Positions 55,692-64,000 of a DNA stretch of 64,000 bases are shown piece by piece. The notes beneath the pieces were generated by a model that was not told where the DNA came from, made no database searches, and saw nothing but the letters and a program-made list of their open reading frames with translations. Source of the stretch: Eurosta solidaginis (Eukaryota > Arthropoda > Insecta > Diptera > Tephritidae); assembly GCF_040869045.1 (NCBI RefSeq), contig NC_090320.1:121343112-121407111 (forward strand), read 5' to 3'. The translations under genes and the position numbers were made by a program. Each line of letters opens with the position of its first letter. The stretch's first letter is position 1.

Positions 55692-58600
55692 CAGGGTTGA
55701 GTCATTTTGAAATGAAACAAATCAAAATAAAATATAAAAAATTATTCATCATTTTAAATTTTCTAATTGATGAATAAAAAGTTATTTTTTATTCAAGCAT
55801 TTCTTGAATAATGAATAACATTTTCTCGTTATTCAAAATACTCTGATTGATGATAACCGCTCATTCTTATTTTTGCAAAATTTGAATAAAGAGTTGAGCT
55901 ATTATTCCTTATTTACAAAATATGGAATAACAATAAAATTTTAGTTTTTATTCAGTTATCCAAAAATAAAAAAATAAACCATCGAGATGCCCTGAAAATA
56001 TACCCATATGCGTAACCAGTTCGTGTGTAGTTCTGAAGCTTCTTAGGGTAATATTGAGATGCTGTTGGGGAGTATTCGTGGGGGTTTTTGGGGGCGTTTG
56101 GCGGGTAATTTCTGGGACACCCTGCGGATCCTCCCGGGCCTATTGGGGTCCATTCCAGGGGCTCCCTCGCGATCCTTCTAGGGTTTTGGGGTCATTTCGG
56201 GATGACTTTTGCGACTCCCTCGAGGTCTTTTGGAGGTCATTTTGGCATGGTTTAGGGGAGTACCACGGGGTCCGCCCGGGGTCATTCCGTGATCTTTTTG
56301 GGACTCCCTCGGGGTCATTTGGGGGTCATTCCGGGGTGGTTTTGGGGACTCCCTCGGGGTAATTTCGGGATGGTTTTGGGGACTCCCTCAGGGTCATTTC
56401 GGGATGGTTCTGGGGACTGCCTCGGGGTCATTTCGGGGTCATTCGTAGGTCATTTAGGGATGGTTTTGGGACTCCCTCGGGGTCATTCCGGGATGGTTTT
56501 GGGGACTCCCTCGGGGTCATTTGGGGGTCATTTCGGGATGGTTTTGGGGACTCCCTCGGGGTCATTTCGAGGTTATTCCGGGATGGTTTTGGGGACTCCC
56601 TCGGGGTCATTTAGGGGTCATTCCAGGATGGTTTTGGGGACTCCCTCGGGGTCATTTCGGGGTGGTTTTGGGGACTCCCTCAGGGTCATTTCGGGATGGT
56701 TCTGGGGACTGCCTCGGGGTCATTTCGGGGTCATTCGTAGGTCATTTAGGGATGGTTTTGGGACTCCCTCGGGGTCATTCCGGGATGGTTTTGGGGACTC
56801 CCTCGGGGTCATTTGGGGGTCATTTCGGGATGGTTTTGGGGACTCCCTCGGGGTCATTTCGAGGTTATTCCGGGATGGTTTTGGGGACTCCCTCGGGGTC
56901 ATTTAGGGGTCATTCCAGGATGGTTTTGGGGACTCCCTCGGGGTCATTTCGAGGTTATTCCGGGATGGTTTTGGGGACTCCCTCGGGGTCATTTAGGGGT
57001 CATTCCAGGATGGTTTTGGGGACTCCCTCGGGGTCATTTGGGGGTCATTTCGGGATGGTTTTGGGGACTCCCTCGGGGTCATTTCGAGGTTATTCCGGGA
57101 TGGTTTTGGGGACTCCCTCGGGGTCATTTAGGGGTCATTCCAGGATGGTTTTGGGGACTCCCTCGGGGTCATTTCGAGGTTATTTCGGGATGGTTTTGGG
57201 GACTCCCTCAGGGTCATTTCGGGATGGTTCTGGGGACTGCCTCGGGGTCATTTCGGGGTCATTCGTAGGTCATTTAGGGATGGTTTTGGGACTCCCTCGG
57301 GGTCATTCCGGGATGGTTTTGGGGACTCCCTCGGGGTCATTTGGGGGTCATTTCGGGATGGTTTTGGGGACTCCCTCGGGGTCATTTCGAGGTTATTCCG
57401 GGATGGTTTTGGGGACTCCCTCGGGGTCATTTAGGGGTCATTCCAGGATGGTTTTGGGGACTCCCTCGGGGTCATTTCGAGGTTATTCCGGGATGGTTTT
57501 GGGGACTCCCTCGGGGTCATTTAGGGGTCATTCCAGGATGGTTTTGGGGACTCCCTCGGGGTAATTTCGGGGTTATTCCGGGATGGTTTTGGGGACTCCC
57601 TCGGGGTCATTTAGGGGTCATTCCGGGATGGTTTTGGGGACTCCCTCGGGGTCATTTCGGAATGGTTTTGGGGACTCCCTCGGGGTCATTTGGGGGTCCC
57701 CAAAACCATTCCGAAATGACCTACGAATGACCCCGAGGCAGTCCCCAAAACCATCCCGAAATGACCCTGAGGGAGTCCCCAAAACCATCCCGAAATGACC
57801 CCGAGGGAGTCTCCAAAACCATCCTGAAATGACCCCGAAATGCCCCCGAGAGAGTCCCCAAAACCATCCCGGAATGACCCCGAAATGACCCCGAGGGAGT
57901 CCCAAAACCATCCCGAAATGACCCCGAAATGACCCCGAGGGAGTCCCCAAAACCATCCCGAAATGACCCCGAGGGAGTCCCCAAAACCATTCCGGAATGA
58001 CCCCGAAATGACCCCGAGGGAGTCCCCAAAACCATTCCGGAATGACCCCGAAATGACCCCGAGGGAGTCCCCAAAAAGATCCCGGAATGACCTACGAATG
58101 ACCCCGAGGGAGTCCCCAAAACCATCCCGGAATGACCCCGAAATGACCCCGAGGGAGTCCCCAAAAAGATCCCGGAATGACCTACGAATGACCCCGAGGG
58201 AGTCCCCAAAACCATCCCGAAATGACCCAGAGGGAGTCCCCAAAACCATCCCGGAATGACCCCGAAATGACTCCGAGGGAGTCCCCAAAACCATCCCGAA
58301 ATGACCCCCAAATTACCCCGAGGGATTCCCCAAAACCATCCCGGAATAACCGCGAAATGACCCCGAGGGAGTCCCCAAAACCATCCCGAAATGACGGAGT
58401 CGCAAAAGTCATCCCGAAATTACCCCAAAACCCTAGAAGGATCGCGAGGGAGCCCCTGGAATGGAGCCCAATAGGCCCCGGGAGGATCCGCAGGGTGTCC
58501 CAGAAATTACCCCCCAACCGCCACCCAAAAAACCCCACGAATACTCCCCAAAATCATCTCAATATTACCCTAAGAAGCTTCAGAACTACACACGAACTGG

Positions 58601-58927
58601 TTACGCATATGAATATATTTTCAGGGCATCTCGATGGTTTATTTTTGGATAACTGAATAAAAACTAAAATTTTATTGTTATTCCATATTTTGTAAATGAG
58701 GAATAATAACTCAACTCTTTATTCAAATTTTGCAAAAATAAGAATGAGCGGTTATCATCAATCAGAATATTTTGAATAACGAGAAAATGTTATTCATTAT
58801 TCAAGAAATGCTTGAATAAAAAATAACATGTTATTCATCACTCAAGTTTTATTGAATAATGAATAAAAATTTATTTTTTATTTTTTCGTCAATGGTTATT
58901 CAAATTTGTTGATAACGCCCATCGCTG
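55692..58927. mobile_element. Foldback element 1: long inverted arms, hAT-like ends, 8-bp target duplication
   Basis: Flanked by GTTTGGTG on both sides (55684-55691 and 58928-58935). Left end CAGGGTTGAG; right end, reverse complemented, CAGCGATGGGCG. CAG-type ends with 8-bp duplications are typical of hAT transposons. The outer 250-300 bp are AT-rich with repeated TTATTCAA. Inner arms are GC-rich minisatellites: GGGACTCCCTCGGGGTCATTT units on the left (56050-57695) and their complement on the right (57696-58560), meeting at about 57696. There is no transposase. Removing it restores the LINE frame (SLVW then WQKVTQR). Confidence 0.85.
56280..57695. repeat. GC-rich minisatellite of foldback element 1, left arm, with higher-order units
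   Basis: The basic unit is about 34 bp, containing GACTCCCTCGGGGTCATTTC and GGGATGGTTTTGG, with longer variants that add GGGGTCATT or GGTTATTCC. A higher-order block marked by TTCTGGGGACTGCCTCGGGG and CATTCGTAGGTCATTTAGG recurs at about 56400, 56692 and 57220, so 292 bp and then 528 bp apart. Long open frames occur in several frames on both strands because the unit has almost no stop codons. They are not genes. Confidence 0.85.
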
Positions 58928-60166
58928 GTTTGGTGGCAGAAGGTTACACAAAGAACGGCAACGGCTAAACTAAGCAAACTGCAGCGATTAGTTCGCGTTC
59001 GCATAACGGGTGCAATGAGAACCGCCCCTGCTGACGCACTTAGTGCTTTAGTGGGAATACCTCCCTTTCCTATTCTGATAGAGAAAGAGGCAACACTAGG
59101 TGCACTAAGACTTCCAAATATTTCTGAGCTGAAGGAAGGAAATATGATAGCGCATATGAAAGTAATAAGAAAATTCTTAGAAAAACCCTCATTACAACTG
59201 CGTGACGTAATGCCCTCTAAGCTCAGAATCTCACGGAACTTTGAAGTGTTCATTGTGGACAGGACCCACTGGGAAATAGGGAATCCTTATAACGACCCTG
59301 ACTCTGAGGTCTGGTACACGGATGGATCGAAATTCGATGACGGAAGAACGGGAGCTGGGATCTATGGGCCAAACTTCAAAAAATCGATACCTATGGGATG
59401 TTACCCCACCATATTTCAGGTAGAAATTCATGCAATAGAGGTCTGTGGTAGAGAATTTCTGCGGAGAGGCTCAACATCGAAGAGCATCTACATTATGTCG
59501 GACAGCCAGGCGGCACTGCGTGCCTGCAATACTACACAGTTACATATAAGCTAGTGGATCAATGCACTGAAATCCTTGATGCCCTGGGAGCCAAAACAAG
59601 GTTTTGTTGGGATGGGTTCCCGGACATCAGGGACATGAAGGTAATGAACATGCAGATTACCTAGCAAAGCAGGGTGCTACATCAGCATTCTATGGTCCAG
59701 AGCCCTTTTGTGGACTCACAAAAGCACACACCAGGGAAACTATAATTAACTGGGAAACTAAACAATTCAGACGTCACTGGATTCATTGCCCAGGGCAAAG
59801 GCAGGCCAAACTGTTCATACTTCCGGCAACGAAATTATCAGCCAAACTCATTACCCTAAGCAGGGAAGACCTAAGAACTCTTACTGAGTAATACACGGGA
59901 TACTGCGGTCTACGATATCACCTAAGTAAACTAAATCTATCTGATACCCAAATTTGTCGTTTCTGTGAGCTGAATGATGAAACGCCGGATCATATTCTCT
60001 GCGAATGCGTCGCTCTAGCAAGGCAGAGACTATCCCATCTAGGTGGTGGGACTCTTAATCCCTATGTGATATGGAGTAAAAATCAAGAGCCTCCACATAC
60101 AAAATCAGGCTCTTTCAGTCTTGCACAATAGATCTGCACAAAGGCCGCAGTGCTTCCAGATCTATC
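58928..60166 (+). pseudogene. LINE RT C-terminal end, RNase H and cysteine tail
   Basis: Resumes with WWQKVTQRTATAKLSKLQRL and ITGAMRTAPADALSALVGIP. RNase H: VWYTDGSKFDDGRTGAGIYG (first Asp), VEIHAIEVCGREFL (Glu), YIMSDSQAALRAC (second Asp), a stop at 59552-59554, then LGWVPGHQGHEGNEHADYLA (last His/Asp, 59604-59891). A stop at 59889 precedes a tail with CRFCELNDETPDHILCEC, the CCHC region that ends many I/R1-type ORF2 proteins. RNase H removes RNA from the RNA-DNA hybrid during insertion. Confidence 0.82.
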
Positions 60167-60192
60167 AATAATAATAATAATAATAATAATAA
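60167..60192 (+). repeat. (ATA)n tail of the LINE
   Basis: About eight ATA/AAT units mark the 3' end of the plus-strand LINE. Beyond it the sequence is a minus-strand LINE fragment. Confidence 0.8.
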
Positions 60193-61140
60193 GAACTCTG
60201 CAAAATTTAAGCAGATGCTCATTAATAAACAAAACAAAATGTTACACGGTCCTAGTATACTTTCTTGAGGAACTCCAGAAAACGCAAAGAATGGTTCAGA
60301 AGAAGTGCCGCCAACTGCTACCACACAGATTCTGTTACATAAATAAGACTGAATCCATTTCAAAAATACTGAATTAAATCCTACAGGAGATTATAAATCA
60401 ATAAAGAATTTGAAACTTTATCGAAAGCTTTTGAGAAATCATTGTCAACGCAGTCAACTTGAAGAGAAAGATGCAACACAATACTCACTGAATAATGCAA
60501 GATTCGAAACCGTAGATCGGTTTGAGACAAAGTCATTCTGGTTTGGCGAAATCAGACTATAACATACAAAGTACATTTTATCCTTAGCGATAGTTTCAAA
60601 AAGGTTCGAAACTGTAGAAAGCTTTGAAATGGGTCTATAATTACATATACCATTCTTACATCTTCATCCTCCTGGTAATTAATGATACGATGAGACAAAT
60701 CAGGAATTACATTTGTGTAGTTATTACTGGGTTCGTCATAGCGTTTTTTGGATTTAATAAGGCGGGTTCAGCCCTCGACTTTCTTGTGAACAAGTGAACC
60801 ACAGTATGCTCAGGCCAAAAAAGGGATCAAGTAACTTATTGATATATGCATCTGAAATAGTTATTTTATATGAGGAGATGTATCTCTCATACTTAAAGTT
60901 AGATTTATACACATTAATTTTACTAGTGGGTGTTGCACGTTTATAGCAAACATAATGAGCAATATCATTTTCGGTTAGCGAGGTGTGTAAAGAGGACACA
61001 AATACAGCCCTACGAAGTGGCACGGTAGTCACCTGCAAAGGAGCAGCAGATAGCGTACCAGAGAGCTGGGAAGGTGGGGCCGTTGTAGGACAGTTGGCAG
61101 ACACTTGTATCACTAGCAACAACCGCAGTATCGGTAACTG
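60193..61140 (-). pseudogene. LINE fragment: ORF1 C-terminus and RT N-terminal half
   Basis: The minus-strand part at 60754-61122 reads RAVFVSSLHTSLTENDIAHY and later KYERYISSYKITISDAYI, the C-terminal ORF1 region seen in CR1-type insect LINEs. It joins near 60660 to RT pieces (YRPISKLSTVSNLFETI, NDFVSNRSTVSNL, FSGVPQESILGP) ending at 60193. The endonuclease is missing between them, so the fragment is rearranged. It may be the upstream part of the LINE whose C-terminus lies at 50290-51152. Confidence 0.65.
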
Positions 61141-61191
61141 TTAATGTTGATTTTATTAAGGCCCTAAATAGGTATATAGTATTGAGGTATT

Positions 61192-63195
61192 GAGGGTTGA
61201 GTCATTTGGAAATGAAACAAATCAAAATAAAAAATTATTCATCATTTTAAATTTTCTTATTGATGAATAAAAAGTTATTTTTTATTCAAGCATTTCTTGA
61301 ATATTGAATAACATTTTCTCGTTATTCAAAATATTCTAATTGATGATAACCGCCCATTCTTATTTTTGCAAATTTTGAATAAAGAGTTGAGTTATTATTC
61401 ATTATTTACAAAATATGAAATAACAATTAAATTTTAGTTTTTATTCAGTTATTCAAAAGTAAAAAAATTAACCATCGAGATGCCCTGAAAATATACCCAT
61501 ATGCGTAACCAGTTCGCGTGTAGTTCTGAAGCTTCTTAGGGTAATATTGAGATGATTTTGGGGAGTATTCGCGGGGTTTTTTGGGGGCCGTTTGGGGGTA
61601 ATTTCTGGGACACCCTGGGGATACTCCCGGGGTCTATTGGGGTCCATTCCAGGGGCTCCCTCGCGATCCTCCTAGGGTTTTGGGGTCATTTCGGGATGGC
61701 TTTGGCGACTCCCTCGGGGTCTTTTGGGGGTCATTCCGGTATGATTTTGGGAAATCGCTCGGGGTCCTACCGGGGTCATTCGCGGTTCATTCCGGGATCT
61801 TTTTGGGGAATCCCTCGGTGTCATTTCGGGGTAATTCCGGGATCTTTTGGGGACTCCCTCGGGGCCATTCGTGGGTCATTCCGGGATCTTTTTGGGGACT
61901 CCCTCCGGGTCATTCCGGGATGGTTTTGGGGACTCCCTCATTTTAAATTTTCTTATTGATGAATAAAAAGTTATTTTTTATTCAAGCATTTCTTGAATAA
62001 TGAATAACATTTTCTCGTTATTCAAAATATTCTAATTGATGATAACCGCCCATTCTTATTTTTGCAAATTTTGAATAAAGAGTTGAGTTATTATTCATTA
62101 TTTACAAAATATGAAATAACAATTAAATTTTAGTTTTTATTCAGTTATTCAAAAGTAAAAAAATTAACCATCGAGATGCCCTGAAAATATACCCATATGC
62201 GTAACCAGTTCGCGTGTAGTTCTGAAGCTTCTTAGGGTAATATTGAGATGATTTTGGGGAGTATTCGCGGGGTTTTTTGGGGGCCGTTTGGGGGTAATTT
62301 CTGGGACACCCTGGGGATACTCCCGGGGTCTATTGGGGTCCATTCCAGGGGCTCCCTCGCGATCCTCCTAGGGTTTTGGGGTCATTTCGGGATGGCTTTG
62401 GCGACTCCCTCGGGGTCTTTTGGGGGTCATTCCGGGATGATTTTGGGAAATCGCTCGGGGTCCTACCGGGGTCATTCGCGGTTCATTCCGGGATCTTTTT
62501 GGGGAATCCCTCGGTGTCATTTCGGGGTAATTCCGGGATCTTTTGGGGACTCCCTCGGGGCCATTCGTGGGTCATTCCGGGATCTTTTTGGGGACTCCCT
62601 CCGGGTCATTCCGGGATGGTTTTGGGGACTCCCTCGGGGTCATTTGAGGATCATTTCGGGATGGTTTTGTGGACGACGCCCAAATGACAACAAGGGAGTC
62701 CCCAAAAAGATCCCGAAATGACCCCAAGGGAGTCCCCAAAACTATCCCAAAATGTCCCCCAAATTACCCCGAGGGAGTCCTCAAAACCATCCCGAAATAA
62801 CCACCAAATTACCCCGAGGGAGTCCCCAAAAAATCCCGGAATGACCACCAAATGACCCCAGGAGGACCCCGAGGAAGTCCCCAAAACCATCCCGAAATGA
62901 CCCCGAGGGAGTCCCCAAAACAATCCCGAAATGACCCCCTAGTGACCCCGAGGCAGTCCCCAAAATCATTCCGGAATGACCCCCAAATGACCCCGAAGGA
63001 GTCCCCAAAATCATCCCGGAATGACCGCCAAATGACCTGGAGGGAGTCCCCAAAATCATCCCGGATGACCCCCAAATGACCCCGAGGGAGTCCCAAAAAG
63101 GTCCCGGAATGACCCCGGGAGGACCCCGAGGTAATCCCCTAAACCATGCCAAAATGACCTCCAAAAGACTTCGAGGGAGTCGCAAAAGCCATTTT
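61192..63195. mobile_element. Foldback element 2, internally duplicated and right-truncated
   Basis: Starts GAGGGTTGAGTCATTTGG, the same as the left end of foldback element 1 except for the first base. AT-rich outer arm, then GC-rich minisatellite. A 696-bp block (61243-61938) is repeated directly at 61939-62634. The complementary arm (about 62678-63195) has only GC-rich units and stops at TCGCAAAAGCCATT, lacking the AT-rich right end, so no target duplication can be read. Confidence 0.8.
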
Positions 63196-64000
63196 TATTT
63201 TTTAATAACAATTTCTAACTAATAATATTAACAATATAAAACAACTGTTATTCCGGTGAATATTTATTTCCATGAATATCCACGCACCATAATGTTCCTA
63301 ATTTAATACATTGCCCTTGTATTTGCTCATACCGTGCTTTCCAGCCTTTGCTTTAACTATTGTGTGTTTGTACATTTGTTTGTTGTCACCTGATTCTAAC
63401 GTTGTGTTTTGCTTTGCCCAATGCTTCTGCCTTCTGTTGTATGGCGTGCGTTGGTGTGTTGTATGCTAGTGTAGTGTGTAAGTATGTGTACCGAAATTTC
63501 AATTAGTAGCGGCGCTTATTTTGGCGACTTGCTGCTGATCTCCGTTCACTTAAGTTATTAGGTATGTTGTATTTGTATGTGCTGGGTGTTTTGGATTTTA
63601 AGTGTGCAAAGGGTTGATTGACCGCTGCATTTTTATGTTTTGTGCGTATATACCTCCCTTCTAAATATTCAATGCGTCACCCTCCTATATTTAAAATTTG
63701 TGTTTGCGAAAATGTAAATATTTTGCTTGCGTACAAAAGGGCGAAAGTCTAATTTGTTCTTCAATTTAATAATTTTCAATTTAATGTACAACAGAATGTA
63801 TGTATTTAGGGTATAATTCATAAAGGTATACATATGTATATTTCATATAAAATGTATAAGTGATAAATTCAAATAAAAATTCCAGGTTATTTCAAAATGT
63901 ATGCTCTTTACAAAAATGTATAGATATGTGTATATTGTGAGGATACAAAGTCCTCGGCTTTGGGGTCCTCACAACACTAATTCTATGTATCACCTCCTAA
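63196..64000. other. AT-rich intergenic or intronic DNA, no gene
   Basis: No coding region is seen. Near the window end a strong inverted repeat TTGTGAGGA (63935-63943) / TCCTCACAA (63966-63974) encloses AAAGTCCTCGGCTTT. It may be the start of another repeat beyond the window. Confidence 0.6.

Larger units (their letters stand above)
51153..60192 (+). mobile_element. RNase H-bearing non-LTR retrotransposon (I/LOA-like), interrupted
   Basis: Plus strand: tandem 5' region, ORF1 with a DUF4780-like domain, endonuclease, RT with YADD, RNase H, a cysteine/histidine tail and an (ATA)n 3' end. RNase H after RT and a simple trinucleotide tail fit the I/LOA/R1 group. A 3.2-kb foldback element lies inside the RT C-terminal part. 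All ORFs are broken by frameshifts. Confidence 0.85.

Noticed and set aside
56289..57730. Long open frames reading GVISGWFWGLPRGH or MVLGTPSGSFRG repeats as repeat-protein genes
   Set aside because: Several overlapping frames on both strands are open because the minisatellite unit lacks stop codons. Mutations do not respect any frame.
57618..58538. Minus-strand repeat ORFs in the right foldback arm
   Set aside because: They are the inverted copy of the left-arm minisatellite and carry the same compositional openness.
59015..59554. Stand-alone RNase H gene
   Set aside because: It joins the LINE reverse transcriptase once the foldback element is removed, and it is broken at 59552.

Overview
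This looks like repeat-dense, heterochromatin-like DNA from a higher dipteran. The reasons are insect-type BEL/Pao and Ty3/gypsy LTR elements, several insect non-LTR elements, short A/T-run introns, and a decayed GPAA1 gene as the only recognisable host gene. A tephritid-like fly is plausible, but nothing in the sequence fixes genus or chromosome. I found no rRNA, tRNA or intact host gene. All alignments, counts and divergences below were made by eye.

Layout. (1) 1-6178: BEL/Pao copy 1 on the minus strand, cut by the window edge, ending in its 5' LTR. (2) 6179-8890: two head-to-tail gag-protease remnants of a second BEL-type element that share the same LTR. (3) 8891-10740: no identified gene. 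(4) 10742-12222: GPAA1 pseudogene on the plus strand. (5) 12190-46175: a tandem macro-duplication. Unit 1 (12190-30210) and unit 2 (30211-46175) each hold a gene fragment, a BEL/Pao element and a Ty3/gypsy element with 507-bp LTRs. Unit 2 lacks about 2.06 kb that unit 1 has at 19526-21583, including the BEL LTR. (6) 46176-51152: a degenerate LTR, an array of GGAATGCA hairpins, decayed minus-strand LINEs, a 33-bp LTR scrap and a 408-bp MITE. (7) 51153-60192: a plus-strand RNase H-bearing LINE with a tandem 682-bp 5' region, interrupted by a 3.2-kb foldback element (55692-58927). (8) 60193-63195: another LINE fragment and a second foldback element. (9) 63196-64000: AT-rich sequence with no gene.

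How it fits together. The best coding capacity is the 1,708-residue BEL Gag-Pol frame at 31366-36492. It has zinc knuckles, protease, RT, RNase H and a complete integrase D,D,E set, but it stops about 34 codons early and has no 3' LTR. The gypsy element keeps an open gag and carries three unusual small ORFs between its 5' LTR and gag, while its pol is broken. The two duplication units differ by a few tenths of a percent, whereas the gypsy LTR pair differs by about 5 percent, so the duplication is much younger than the insertion. Within BEL copies 2 and 3 one 1.6-2 kb tract breaks this rule and suggests gene conversion.

Strongest leads: the insulator-like hairpin/TGCATA array in the BEL leader, the accessory-type leader ORFs of the gypsy element, the macro-duplication with its conversion tract, and the foldback elements with minisatellite arms and hAT-like ends.
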